DNA of 64,000 nt from Silvanigrella aquatica (GTDB taxonomy: Bacteria; Bdellovibrionota_B; Oligoflexia; Silvanigrellales; Silvanigrellaceae). Shown here piece by piece: positions 8,285 through 17,928 of this stretch. The stretch lies in contig NZ_CP017834.1 in assembly GCF_001907975.1 (NCBI RefSeq), positions 3,219,480-3,283,479 on the forward strand, given 5' to 3'. The notes beneath the pieces were generated by a model that was not told the origin of the DNA, made no database searches, and saw nothing but the letters and a program-made list of their open reading frames with translations. The translations under genes and the position numbers were made by a program. The stretch's first letter is position 1, and each line of letters starts with the position of its first letter.

Positions 8285-9940
8285 ATGGAATCTTCTTCAC
8301 TTAAGATCATCCCACTCGGCGGTTGCGGAGAAATTGGGATGAACATGACAATTCTTTGTGTCATGGATAGATATTTTTTTATCGACGCAGGTGCCCTATT
8401 CCCTGATGCGTCTCTACTCGGAGTCGATCTCATTCTTCCCGACACTTCATATATTGATGAAAATCATATTCAACCCGATGCCTGGCTGATCACGCACGGA
8501 CATGAAGATCACATTGGTGCATTATCTTATTTATTTAAAAAATATCCAGCACCTATTTATGGAACAGAATTTACGATTGAATTAATTAAATCAAAATTTG
8601 AGGAAGCAGATATATTTGATGCTATTTTTAATACTTGGGGATTTTTTGAACCCATTTATTTTAGAAATATGAAAGTAACAGTCTTTCCTGTCAATCATAG
8701 CATTGCTGATGCATCGGGTTTATTTTTTGAGACAAAACTCGGAAATATTCTGCATATGGGCGATTTTAGAATTGATTATTCGCCTCCTGAAAAAAGCATG
8801 ACTCATAAAAATGTTGAAAAAGCGATTGGTAACAAATCTGTTACTTTAATGATGAGCGATAGTACCAACTCTTTTCAAATAGGAACCGATATGAGTGAAG
8901 CGGATGTTTCACCTCATATTATCGATTATCTTGAAAAAGAAAAGGGAATTGTGATTATTGCCACTTTTGCAAGTAATATTTGGCGATTGCAGAGTGTCCT
9001 TGAAGCTGCTTATTTAACAGGAAGAAAAATTGTTTTATTTGGCAGATCCTTACTTAAAAACACAGAAATAGCCAGTCGACTGGGTTTATTAAATTTTTCA
9101 CAAAATATTTTTATTGAAATGCAAGACATATCTAAATATCCCAGACATGAAATTTGTATTCTTTGTACGGGAAGCCAAGGAGAATCATTTGCTGGACTTC
9201 ATCGTCTCGCTTGGAATAATGTTTCAGAATTTAAAGTTGATTCTGAAGATACCATTATTTTTTCATCGCGTATTATTCCAGGAAATGAAAAACCCATTGA
9301 AAATCTAATCACACAATTTACAAGAATAGGTTGCCAAGTCATCACAGGCAGAGAAAATAAATCAATACATGTGAGTGGTCATGGGTACCAGGAAGATCTT
9401 ATCACCTGCATTAATGTCGCCAAACCTATTTCATTTTTACCCGTCCACGGCACATACCGTCATTTAAAAAAGCACAGAGAAATTGCCATTTCATGCGGAA
9501 TTGCTCCTGAAAATTCTTTTTTAGCAGAAAACGGAGATGTCGTTGTTGTCGGTCCTCAAATTAGGGGAGTTGTCGATACTGTTGTTTCGGGAAGAGATTA
9601 TGTTTGTCCTGGAGGAATTTTTTCACAATCCAGTCAAATTTATAAAGAAAGAGTGGCGCTTATACATGGAGGTGTTGTTGCCATTTCCCTTGTGTTTGAG
9701 AGCAATGGTTATGATATTATTTCGGAAGCATCAGTTTCTTTAAAAGGTGTTCCTTTAGATCCAAAAGAACTTACCAAAAAAATTCCCCTCATTTTTAAAA
9801 GTGTTTATGAAGCTGTCATAAAAAGAAGAAATTTTAGCGAAGAACTACTGAAAGAAGAACTGAGAATTGCTGTGCGTAAGTATATTGAAAAAAGATTAAA
9901 TTTTAAATCAAATATTTTAATTTTATTCCAAAGAATTTAA
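8285..9940 (+). CDS. rnj: ribonuclease J
   Basis: Metallo-beta-lactamase/beta-CASP RNase with 5'-3' exonuclease and endonuclease activity in mRNA decay and rRNA maturation. The metal-binding motif HGHEDHIG spans residues 71-78; other conserved pieces are VFPVNHSIADASG, HMGDFRIDY, SDSTNS, the beta-CASP segment with IATFASNIWRLQSV, and the C-terminal metal His in VSGHGYQEDL and PVHGTYRHLKKH. At 551 residues the length is that of RNase J1/J2. It begins 11 bases after the AgmX gene, so it may ride on that operon, though no functional link is known. Confidence 0.95.
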   Translation: MESSSLKIIPLGGCGEIGMNMTILCVMDRYFFIDAGALFPDASLLGVDLILPDTSYIDENHIQPDAWLITHGHEDHIGALSYLFKKYPAPIYGTEFTIELIKSKFEEADIFDAIFNTWGFFEPIYFRNMKVTVFPVNHSIADASGLFFETKLGNILHMGDFRIDYSPPEKSMTHKNVEKAIGNKSVTLMMSDSTNSFQIGTDMSEADVSPHIIDYLEKEKGIVIIATFASNIWRLQSVLEAAYLTGRKIVLFGRSLLKNTEIASRLGLLNFSQNIFIEMQDISKYPRHEICILCTGSQGESFAGLHRLAWNNVSEFKVDSEDTIIFSSRIIPGNEKPIENLITQFTRIGCQVITGRENKSIHVSGHGYQEDLITCINVAKPISFLPVHGTYRHLKKHREIAISCGIAPENSFLAENGDVVVVGPQIRGVVDTVVSGRDYVCPGGIFSQSSQIYKERVALIHGGVVAISLVFESNGYDIISEASVSLKGVPLDPKELTKKIPLIFKSVYEAVIKRRNFSEELLKEELRIAVRKYIEKRLNFKSNILILFQRI

Positions 9941-9996
9941 TACTGTAAAATATAGATATGGATGAAATATCCATGGTAAATTTTAATTTATTTAAA

Positions 9997-11343
9997 TTAA
10001 AAGGCAATTTTTACTAATAAATATCCTACGAAACAACTTGTACTCACGCCAATAAATCCTGGTAAAATAAAGCTATGATTTATAATATATTTACCAATTC
10101 GTGTTGTTCCAGAACGATCGAATCCAATACAAGCAAGATCGCTTGGGTATGTTGGTAATAAATAATACCCGTAAGCAGCAGGCATAAACGCTACTATAAG
10201 TTTAGGATCAACTCCCAAGCTTATACCTAAAGGAACAATAGCGGTGATGGCTGCTGCTTGACTATTTACCATTGTAGAAACAAATAAGAGAACTATGGCA
10301 TATGTCCAAGGATAAATTTTAACAATATCCATCAAACTATTTTCTAATAATATAAAATGTGCATCAAAAAAAGTATCTGCCATCCAAGCAACACCAAAAA
10401 CGCATAATACCGCAGCCATTCCTGCTTTAAAAATGGCACCACTGGGAACTTCCTGAGCTTTAACTTTACAAATAATTAGCATAATTGATGCTGATACCAA
10501 CATGATCATTTGAATAATTAAATTCATCGATAAAATTTGCGTTTTTCCATCTATAATAAAATGCGGACGTAAATTTTCAAAGGCTCCAAAAATTACAACA
10601 ACAATTGTTGTTGCTATAAATATCCATGTTGCCCAGTAAGATTCTTTTGGAAATTTTTTATTTATCAGACTGCCTTGCGAATCTCCATAAATATAATTTT
10701 TTTGTTCCGGATCTTTTAATTTTTGTTGAAATTCTTTGTCTTTATTTAAGTCTTTGCCACGACGCAAACTCCAAAATGAGGCAACAAGAACGCCAATAAA
10801 TGAAGAGGGAATAGCCACTTTTAATAAATCAATTAAACCTACAGAAATCCCAATGCCATGAGATTCTGCTAAAATCGAAACCATAGAAACAACGGCCACA
10901 GACATTGGAGAGGCGCACACTCCTATTTGTGATGCCACCGATGCAACAGCCATGGGACGCTCGGGTCGGATATTTTTTTTAATGGCAATATCATAAATTA
11001 TGGGAAACATAGTATAAACGACATGACCTGTGCCACAAATAACGGTTAAAGTCCAAGTTGTTAAGGGAGCCAATATTGTTATATAAGAAGGATTTTTACG
11101 TAACAATTTTTCGGCAAATTTCATCATCACATTTAAACCACCTGCCGTTTGTAAAACAGAGGCACATGAAATCACAGCGATGATCGTGAGCATAACACCC
11201 ACAGGAGGATCTCCTGGCTTCAAGCCAAATACAAATGTGAGAATAAAAAGCCCGACGCCACTTATGACACCAAGACTTATACCTCCTAAACGACTTCCTA
11301 TTAAGAGACATCCTAAAATGACTAAAAACTGCATAAAAATCAT
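9997..11343 (-). CDS. dcuB: anaerobic C4-dicarboxylate transporter, DcuB-like
   Basis: Inner-membrane carrier exchanging fumarate, malate, aspartate and succinate, classically fumarate in and succinate out during fumarate respiration. 448 residues, about 10-12 hydrophobic helices. The segment VICGTGHVVYTMFPIIYDIAIKKNIRPERPMA matches DcuB more closely than DcuA, which has a different loop at GTGH. The conserved SPMSVAVVSMVS and C-terminal GFDRSGTTRIGKYIINHSF are also present. The start could be Met1 or Met4. It is monocistronic, converging on RNase J. Together with menaquinone synthesis and SucCD it suggests use of C4-dicarboxylates at low oxygen, which is an inference. Confidence 0.9.
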   Translation of the reverse strand: MIFMQFLVILGCLLIGSRLGGISLGVISGVGLFILTFVFGLKPGDPPVGVMLTIIAVISCASVLQTAGGLNVMMKFAEKLLRKNPSYITILAPLTTWTLTVICGTGHVVYTMFPIIYDIAIKKNIRPERPMAVASVASQIGVCASPMSVAVVSMVSILAESHGIGISVGLIDLLKVAIPSSFIGVLVASFWSLRRGKDLNKDKEFQQKLKDPEQKNYIYGDSQGSLINKKFPKESYWATWIFIATTIVVVIFGAFENLRPHFIIDGKTQILSMNLIIQMIMLVSASIMLIICKVKAQEVPSGAIFKAGMAAVLCVFGVAWMADTFFDAHFILLENSLMDIVKIYPWTYAIVLLFVSTMVNSQAAAITAIVPLGISLGVDPKLIVAFMPAAYGYYLLPTYPSDLACIGFDRSGTTRIGKYIINHSFILPGFIGVSTSCFVGYLLVKIAF

Positions 11344-11653
11344 ATTAAAATTGCTCTCCTTTAAATATTATTAACTTAACATCATTTGCTCAAAAAAGAA
11401 CCGTATTATAAAATGTATATTCATTTTCTATATTTACTTTGTTTTGAAACTTTTAAAGTCAAAAACGAATTCAATTATCTCACAAATAGTATTTAAAATA
11501 TACTATGAAAATAAATATTATAAAAGTATTTTAAAATTCAAAAAAAATAATATACAATTACTTTTTATATTTTAATTATTTTTGTTTAATTAAATGTATA
11601 AAATGGAAAATAAATTGCGATTTTCTAATTTTAGAATAATTTTTGGAGTTATT
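11344..11653. other. intergenic between divergent dcuB and GNAT gene
   Basis: Very AT-rich promoter region for two divergent genes. An inverted repeat, ATAGTAT (11486-11492) and ATACTAT (11500-11506), could be an operator for either gene but may be chance in such AT-rich DNA. No gene was seen; the in-frame extension of the GNAT gene to 11594 lacks a ribosome site. Confidence 0.5.
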
Positions 11654-12331
11654 ATGAATCATAATAAATTTGATTTTAGTCTACTTAATGATAAATATTT
11701 TTTTGAAACTGCTCAGTGTTTAAAATATGTCCTCACTTATAGTGAACCTATGGGAAAATACTTAATAACCAATGAAGAAGAAAACACATCCTTTGTTGAT
11801 GAACTTTTAATTCATGCAGCCAAACAGAATTTATCGTGGGTTGCTATTGATAGTGCAACACAAAAAGTTGTTGCTGCTCGCATTATGTCTGATGCTTCTT
11901 ATCAATTAAACTTCCATCCCGAAACAGAAAAAGTAAAAATAATCTTTAATTTACTTGATTCCATATATTTAAATCATGAAAATGAATTCAATGTATTGCC
12001 AAAGACAACTTTACATACTAAACTTACCGCTGTTCTTCCTGAATATCAAAGGCAAGGATTACTAAAATCACTTTATAAAATTTCATCTCACCATGCAAAA
12101 AAACAAGGATTTAAATATTGCATTGGAGAAGCAACAAATAAACATAATTTAAATTTTTTAAAGAAAGAAACGAAATGCGAAATTTTGAATCGTATAGAAT
12201 ATAAAAAATTTAACTATCAGGGCACATGTCCATTCGCAAATATGGAAGAACACATTGAGTGCTGCCTGTATAAATATCCACTACAATTTTATCCGGAAGA
12301 CTATTTTTTCTATTTAGACAAACACTCTTAA
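11654..12331 (+). CDS. GNAT-like acyltransferase
   Basis: 225 residues from the ATG at 11654, preferred over the upstream in-frame ATG at 11594 because GGAG lies six bases before it. The acetyl-CoA-binding core of the GNAT fold is visible as LTAVLPEYQRQGLLKSLYKISSHHAKKQG, followed by a strand and the C-terminal helix segment (EATNKHNLNFLKKE). The N-terminal half has the expected strand WVAIDSATQKVVAARIM. These features resemble the small-molecule or arylalkylamine-type N-acetyltransferases, but no substrate can be assigned. It is monocistronic and ends in the long inverted repeat at 12399-12458. Confidence 0.65.
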   Translation: MNHNKFDFSLLNDKYFFETAQCLKYVLTYSEPMGKYLITNEEENTSFVDELLIHAAKQNLSWVAIDSATQKVVAARIMSDASYQLNFHPETEKVKIIFNLLDSIYLNHENEFNVLPKTTLHTKLTAVLPEYQRQGLLKSLYKISSHHAKKQGFKYCIGEATNKHNLNFLKKETKCEILNRIEYKKFNYQGTCPFANMEEHIECCLYKYPLQFYPEDYFFYLDKHS

Positions 12332-12398
12332 TCCATAATAATTCATTGAACTATTTGCTACTGTTATTTATTTAATTTATTTTCAGAAAAATACTTGG

Positions 12399-12458
12399 GA
12401 TATTAAGAAAAAATATATCATAAAGCAAAAAAATAATGATATATTTTTTCTTAATATC
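12399..12458. terminator. perfect 23-bp inverted repeat between convergent genes, probable bidirectional terminator
   Basis: Arms at 12399-12421 and 12436-12458 are exact reverse complements over 23 bases, with a 14-base A-rich loop. The stem holds runs of six A and six T, so a transcript from either side forms a long AT-rich hairpin with U-rich stretches. It sits between the ends of the GNAT gene and fabH, where a shared terminator is expected. The perfect length is unusual for the region. Confidence 0.6.
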
Positions 12459-12464
12459 TCCATT

Positions 12465-13499
12465 TTACAAACGAATTAAACTACCACCCCAAGTAAATCC
12501 AGCACCAAAAGCTACAGTTAAAATAAGGTCTCCCCTTTTAATGCGACCTTGTTCAAGAGCTTCATTTATGCAAATGGGAATTGTAGCCGAGGTTGTATTT
12601 CCATATTTCTGGATATTATTAAAGACTTTATCAGGAGAAAGCTCCATTTTCTCTCTCACCATTTCACTAATGCGCAGGTTTGCTTGATGAGGTATAAGGC
12701 ATGCAATATCATTTGCGGTAATTTTGTGTTTTTTCATTAACGTTTCGGCTACTTCACACATTCTGTTCACGGCATGCTTAAATACGGCGCGGCCTTCCAT
12801 TTTAGGGTGCCAATCACCAGTGGCATGAGTTTCTTCTGTTAAAAATCCTCGGGTCGCCGTTCCTGGCGAGCGAATAAGTAACAATTCAGCACCAACTCCA
12901 TCACTTCCGAGAATGGTGTCAATCACGCCTGAGCTTTGATTATCAACACGTGGCATTTCGGACTCAGAACACTCCTGAGCTTCACAAACAACGGCAGCAG
13001 CACCATCACCAAATAAAACAGCCACATTTCTTCCGTTGGTATTTAATTCAAGAAGTTTGCTTTGCACATCAGAAAAAACTAATAAAATTCTTTTATATTG
13101 ACCGCTTTGAATCATTGCCTGAGCCATTTGTGTCGCATACACAAATGCGCTACACTGCACACGAATATCAATGGCAGGAATGGTTGGGAAACCTAACTTA
13201 TGCTGCACAATAGGTGCAATTCCTGGAAAATAAAAGTCAGGAGAGAGAGTCGAAGCAATGATATAATCAAAATCTTGCGGACTAAGTTTAGATTCCGTTA
13301 ATACTTTTTTAACGGCCTCTATAGCAAGATCAGAAGTTGAGGTAGGTTCTTCCACAAAACGTCGTTCTTTAATTCCCGAACGCTCAGTGATCCAGGTATC
13401 GTTTGTATCCATAAGTTTGCTAAGATCGTCGTTTGTCACTCTTCCTGGGGGAAGATAACGCGAAAAATGGGTCATAACTGTCTTATAATATTTTGCCAT
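12465..13499 (-). CDS. fabH: 3-oxoacyl-ACP synthase III (KAS III)
   Basis: Condenses acetyl-CoA (or another short acyl-CoA) with malonyl-ACP to start fatty-acid synthesis. With the start at ATG 13499, preceded by GAGGAG, the protein has 344 residues; a frame-open TTG at 13520 covers that ribosome site and is rejected. The catalytic triad of the thiolase fold is intact: Cys116 (VQCSAF), His271 (IPHQAN) and Asn301 (YGNTTSA). The glycine-rich end GAGFTWGGSLIRL is typical. It is somewhat longer than E. coli FabH because of an insert around residues 173-230 (SSGVIDTILGSDG). It stands alone rather than in a fab cluster, so a dedicated role in another acyl pathway is possible. Confidence 0.92.
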   Translation of the reverse strand: MAKYYKTVMTHFSRYLPPGRVTNDDLSKLMDTNDTWITERSGIKERRFVEEPTSTSDLAIEAVKKVLTESKLSPQDFDYIIASTLSPDFYFPGIAPIVQHKLGFPTIPAIDIRVQCSAFVYATQMAQAMIQSGQYKRILLVFSDVQSKLLELNTNGRNVAVLFGDGAAAVVCEAQECSESEMPRVDNQSSGVIDTILGSDGVGAELLLIRSPGTATRGFLTEETHATGDWHPKMEGRAVFKHAVNRMCEVAETLMKKHKITANDIACLIPHQANLRISEMVREKMELSPDKVFNNIQKYGNTTSATIPICINEALEQGRIKRGDLILTVAFGAGFTWGGSLIRL

Positions 13500-13682
13500 G
13501 CTTATACTCTCCTCTAGCAACCATGACTTTAGAAAGTCTAGGACTCCCTACCTCAAGTAGCATATCATGGCAAATTTTATTGATTATGCAAGATTTTTGC
13601 TCATAATATAACGCGTCCATACAGTAAAGACAATGACATGTTCTCACTGTATAATAAGCATCATAATTTTGAAGGATAATAG

Positions 13683-15473
13683 ATGTTAAAACAGCTTAAT
13701 ATTCAAAACCTTGCCATTGCTGAAAACATTTCTGTGCAATTTCAAAAAGGACTCAACGTCATAACAGGAGAAACGGGAGCGGGAAAATCACTTCTTGTCG
13801 ATGCTCTCTGCTTATTAAGAGGATGTCGTGTTGACACAACGCTCATTCGAACAGGACACGAAAGCGCCCAAGTAACAGGGGTATTTATTCCTCTCCACAA
13901 TTCCTCACAAATTTATAATTTACTTGAAGAATTAGGAATCCCACTTTATTGTGATGATCCTAATGAAATTGTTATTAAAAGATTTATTCAACGAAATGGC
14001 AAACATCGAGCTACTATTAACGAAAATTTGGTCAGTTCAAAAATTTTGCAATTAATCTCGGGTGAATTGATCGATATTAGCAGTCAATTTGAAAATCAAA
14101 GACTATTAGATAATGAAACCCATACTTCATTTCTGGATGAGTTTTCTGGAAATCAATACACATTTAAAAAATTTTCTCATTATTTCAATCAGGCTCATGA
14201 ACTTCTTAAGCAATTAAAAAATTTATTAGTTGAGCAAGATTTAATTAGAAGGGAAAAAAATTTATATGAATTTGAACTTTCACAAATTGATACTGCACAA
14301 ATTTCAAAAGTTGAATTTAAACAGATTGAGGAAAAAATTTCATTAGGAAACAAAGCAAATATATCAAAAAGAATTTGTTCAGAAATCAACATGAATTTAT
14401 GCAATAGTGATATTAACTGTTTAGACCTACTTAAATACAGTAGAAAAAACATTGAAAAACTTGTAAAAATATCGGGACATTCCGATGTCATAAAAAACCT
14501 TGAGCAAATTGATGGTATTATTGCACTTCTCGAAGAGCTTAATAATAGCATAGAGTTAACTTCAAACAAATTTGACATTGACGAGACAGAACTCAACCAA
14601 GCGACAAAAAGAATTGAAGAATATAATAAACTCCTCATCAAATTTGGCCCCACAATTGACGACATAGAATGTTACAAAACAAAATGTGAAGAATTTCTTT
14701 CAAAAGCTGAAGGCATTGAAAATGAGATGAAAAATGTGGCTCAAAAATGTGAACTAGTCATGGAACATTGTATTTTATTATCACAAGAATTGAAGAAATC
14801 ACGCCAAGAGAAGTTAAATTTTATTTCTCAATCTGTACAAAAAGAAATGTCTGAACTCGGTATGCCAAAAGCGAAATTTATTTGTGAGTTAAAGGAAAAT
14901 CAAAATAATTTAGACATTGCTAAAATTACAGGACTCAATCAAATTCCGATTTCTCAAAAAACATTAAAATTATTTTATTCTATCGCAAAATCAGGATCTG
15001 AAAAAGCTCAATTTCTTTTGAGTACGAATTTAGGAATGGAAGCTCAACCTATAGAAAAAATAGCCAGTGGAGGAGAATTATCAAGAATCATGCTTGCTAT
15101 TAAAAATGTATTATTTGGTGAGGAAGCCATGAGTGTTTTTGTATTTGATGAAATTGATACGGGCATAAGTGGTAATATTGCTGCAAAAGTAGGAAGAAAA
15201 CTTTCTGAATTTTGCAAAAGCTCAGATGGTGAAATAACCCGTCAAGCTTTGTGCATAACGCATCTGGCACAAGTCGCATGTTATGCTCAAAATCATTTTA
15301 TTGTTTCAAAAGAAGTTAAAGACAATAAAACGGTCACGAAAATTGTTCAAGCAGATTATGAAGAAAAATTAAATGAAATAGCAATATTGCTTTCTGGGGA
15401 AGAAATAAGTCTAGAAAGTATTGCACAAGCTAAAGTACTTGTAAGCGAAGCTCAAAAAGAATTACTTATATAA
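13683..15473 (+). CDS. recN: DNA repair protein RecN
   Basis: SMC-like ATPase acting early in double-strand-break repair with RecA. Walker A GETGAGKS is at residues 29-36; the ABC signature ASGGELSRIMLAIK starts near residue 460 and Walker B VFDEIDTGISG lies near 487-497, with the D-loop and His switch (CITHLAQVA) after it. The middle (about 160-400) is predicted coiled coil, including LKNLLVEQDLIRREKNLYEFEL. Length of 596 is a little above E. coli RecN (553). It is transcribed divergently from fabH and stops five bases from the end of the convergent MFS gene, so no room exists for a separate terminator. Confidence 0.95.
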   Translation: MLKQLNIQNLAIAENISVQFQKGLNVITGETGAGKSLLVDALCLLRGCRVDTTLIRTGHESAQVTGVFIPLHNSSQIYNLLEELGIPLYCDDPNEIVIKRFIQRNGKHRATINENLVSSKILQLISGELIDISSQFENQRLLDNETHTSFLDEFSGNQYTFKKFSHYFNQAHELLKQLKNLLVEQDLIRREKNLYEFELSQIDTAQISKVEFKQIEEKISLGNKANISKRICSEINMNLCNSDINCLDLLKYSRKNIEKLVKISGHSDVIKNLEQIDGIIALLEELNNSIELTSNKFDIDETELNQATKRIEEYNKLLIKFGPTIDDIECYKTKCEEFLSKAEGIENEMKNVAQKCELVMEHCILLSQELKKSRQEKLNFISQSVQKEMSELGMPKAKFICELKENQNNLDIAKITGLNQIPISQKTLKLFYSIAKSGSEKAQFLLSTNLGMEAQPIEKIASGGELSRIMLAIKNVLFGEEAMSVFVFDEIDTGISGNIAAKVGRKLSEFCKSSDGEITRQALCITHLAQVACYAQNHFIVSKEVKDNKTVTKIVQADYEEKLNEIAILLSGEEISLESIAQAKVLVSEAQKELLI

Positions 15474-15478
15474 AAAAA

Positions 15479-16723
15479 CTAAAATCTTTTTAAATCATTA
15501 TTATCTGAAAATTTTCCCTCATAAAAATCTAATGAAGAAGAATTTGTTTCTTTTAAAAATAAAAGACAAAATGTGGCTACTAAAAAAAATAGAGATGCAG
15601 CAACAGTTAAACCAATCCAAATTGCACTAAATTGCATTGAAATCCAAGGAATAAATGAATTCATAAAAACGAGTGAACATCGCGCAAAATTAGAAATAAC
15701 AGAAGAAGCGATAGCTCTTTGGTTGGTACCAAAACTCTCCACTGCAAAAACCATAAATAAACCAAGGTAACCGCTAATAAATCCGATTAAAAATAAAATA
15801 AAATAATAAAATTCAATTGTAATATAATGCCCTAATGAAAATAAACTGACAGTTATTGTCATCAGTAATAGCGCTATAAAAATTCCTTTTTTTCGACTTG
15901 AAATTAATTGCGATAAAAATGGGAAAAAGTAAGAACCGATAAAAGAACCAACAAAAAATATGCCCAAAGAAAATCCTTGACTTATTCCATCCTTTATACC
16001 AATTGATTTTGCAATTTCAGGAGCAAAATTTACAAAAAATGCCATAAACCAAAAGGGAATAAGAATGGCAATAAGAGCAATTAATTTTAGAAAAGATTTT
16101 TTATTTAAAATTAATAATTTTAAACTACCCCTAGTAATATGCTTTTTATTTTTTATGTCACGAAAGATACGTGAGTCAATCAATGAAAAACGTAGCAACA
16201 GCAACAATAAACCTGCAATACCGCCGACAACAAAAATTACCTGCCAAGGAAATAAGCTTCCGATTAAAGCAGCTAAAATTCCACCTAAAACGCCAAAAGA
16301 ATAAATAATTCCTGAAGTCATACCTCGTTTTGAAGCTGGCAATAATTCGCTAATCAAAGTAATTGACGCCGCAAACTCACCCGCTAGTCCCACACCAGAT
16401 AGAAATCTCATAGCAGCAAATAACGGAACAGTGGTTACAAAAGCATTTGCAATAATAGCAATAGAATAAAGCATAATACCTGCACGAACAGCTGACATTC
16501 GCCCATATTTATCCGCCCAAATTCCGCTTAAAATACCACCTACCACAAGACCTATAGCTTGCGCATTAAACATTAATGAGCTCACTTGCATAAAATCATC
16601 TTTGCTCACACCTAAGGACTGCAAAGCAGGAATACGAACTGCAGCAAATATAGTGAGATCAAAAAAATCTATCATATATCCAATTGCTAAAACGATAATT
16701 ATAAATTTAGGATTATTTCGCAT
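15479..16723 (-). CDS. MFS transporter, last gene of the men operon
   Basis: Twelve-helix major facilitator, 414 residues from ATG 16723 (GGAAA upstream; a longer frame to 16750 overlaps menE). The signature between helices 2 and 3, GIWADKYGRMSAVRAG, is the family hallmark, and FLSGVGLAGEFAASITLISELLPASKRG resembles the helix 4-5 motif of sugar or metabolite:H+ symporters (sialate/aromatic acid type). Substrate unknown. Being 14 bases after menE, it is cotranscribed with menaquinone genes; a link to a pathway intermediate is conceivable but unsupported. Confidence 0.8.
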   Translation of the reverse strand: MRNNPKFIIIVLAIGYMIDFFDLTIFAAVRIPALQSLGVSKDDFMQVSSLMFNAQAIGLVVGGILSGIWADKYGRMSAVRAGIMLYSIAIIANAFVTTVPLFAAMRFLSGVGLAGEFAASITLISELLPASKRGMTSGIIYSFGVLGGILAALIGSLFPWQVIFVVGGIAGLLLLLLRFSLIDSRIFRDIKNKKHITRGSLKLLILNKKSFLKLIALIAILIPFWFMAFFVNFAPEIAKSIGIKDGISQGFSLGIFFVGSFIGSYFFPFLSQLISSRKKGIFIALLLMTITVSLFSLGHYITIEFYYFILFLIGFISGYLGLFMVFAVESFGTNQRAIASSVISNFARCSLVFMNSFIPWISMQFSAIWIGLTVAASLFFLVATFCLLFLKETNSSSLDFYEGKFSDNNDLKRF

Positions 16724-16737
16724 TTTTATTTTCCAAA

Positions 16738-17928
16738 CTATGAATTGCAAATAAAATTTATATTTGAAAGCAATTGTGTTCTTTTTAATTTACCGAGATT
16801 AGTTCTTGGAATGTGATCAACATAATATACTTCTTTGATTTTTTCAAAAGGAAAACATCTTTTATTAAACTCTGATAGAACTCTATTTTTGAAATTTTCA
16901 TTATTTTTACTTTTATTATTTAAAACAAGGCAAATTTTATTTTCCAAACGAAAATCAGATTTAGAAATAATTGCCATATCTTCACATAAAGACAGATCAG
17001 ATTTAACATCAGTTAAAATATTATCTAACCTATTTAAAGAAACACTTTCACCAGATATTTTTACAACGTCGTCACTTCTACCAATTATTTGTAAGTAGGA
17101 ATTATTTATGTTTCCTACATCCGAAGTCAAAATATATTTTTGTTCATCAAAAGAATCTTCTGGAAAATTATTTTTACAATCAAAAAAAGTAAATTCGCCA
17201 TTTTCTAGAAAAATATATCCTGTTAAAAGTGAATCCCCCGAAATACAAATTTTTCCATTTTCCATTGTTCGAATATAGATATGATCTAAAATTTTTAATT
17301 CAGGCAAAGAATTATAATTCCATAAAAATCCTCTTTCAGCTGTAGCAACTTGCGAACAGCATTCCGTCATTCCATAGCTTGGTAGCAAAGGCCAGCCTAA
17401 AAATTTTGCTTTTTCATATAAAGTATAAGAAAGAGAACCACCGCCGACCACAACGGCTTTTAAGGAAGCCGGACACAAGCAATTATTTTGTACTAAATCA
17501 AAAACTTGTGTGGGAACTAAGGAAGTGATGGTAACTTTATTTAATTCAATTTCTTTCTTGAAATGAAATGGATTCCATTTCATATTCTCAGAATATAAAT
17601 TAATTAATTTGGCACCACTTAAATAGGATCTTGAAAAAGTTGATAAACCACCTATGTGAAAGTGAGGCAATGGATTTAAAATGACATCATTTGCATTACA
17701 ATTTAAATGTTTATTAACAGATTCAGAAGAAATTAAAATTGCCGATTTTTTTAAAGCAACTAATTTGATATCAGCAGGATTGATTGCTGTAGAACCCGAA
17801 GTAGCAAGTAATATATGCGATTGTAAATTAAATTTATTTATAACTTTAGGAAAATCAATATTTAAATAAGAGAGTGTCCTTGGATTCAAAAAAAGATACG
17901 ATTGTTCTGATTGCCAATTGATATTCAT
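16738..17928 (-). CDS. menE: o-succinylbenzoate-CoA ligase
   Basis: Activates o-succinylbenzoate with ATP and CoA for menaquinone synthesis. 396 residues from ATG 17928: GGAGGAG precedes it and the ATG overlaps the menC stop (ATGA). The adenylate-forming motifs are visible: TSGSTAINPADIK (the P-loop, with AINP where TGxPK is usual), PLPHFHIGGLSTFSR, SYGMTECCSQVA, a hinge-region LTSDVG with IIGRSDDVVKISGESV, and the C-terminal catalytic lysine in RTNLGKLKRTQL. It is shorter than many MenE (about 450-490) but comparable to compact versions. Identity is supported by the men neighbours. Confidence 0.88.
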   Translation of the reverse strand: MNINWQSEQSYLFLNPRTLSYLNIDFPKVINKFNLQSHILLATSGSTAINPADIKLVALKKSAILISSESVNKHLNCNANDVILNPLPHFHIGGLSTFSRSYLSGAKLINLYSENMKWNPFHFKKEIELNKVTITSLVPTQVFDLVQNNCLCPASLKAVVVGGGSLSYTLYEKAKFLGWPLLPSYGMTECCSQVATAERGFLWNYNSLPELKILDHIYIRTMENGKICISGDSLLTGYIFLENGEFTFFDCKNNFPEDSFDEQKYILTSDVGNINNSYLQIIGRSDDVVKISGESVSLNRLDNILTDVKSDLSLCEDMAIISKSDFRLENKICLVLNNKSKNNENFKNRVLSEFNKRCFPFEKIKEVYYVDHIPRTNLGKLKRTQLLSNINFICNS

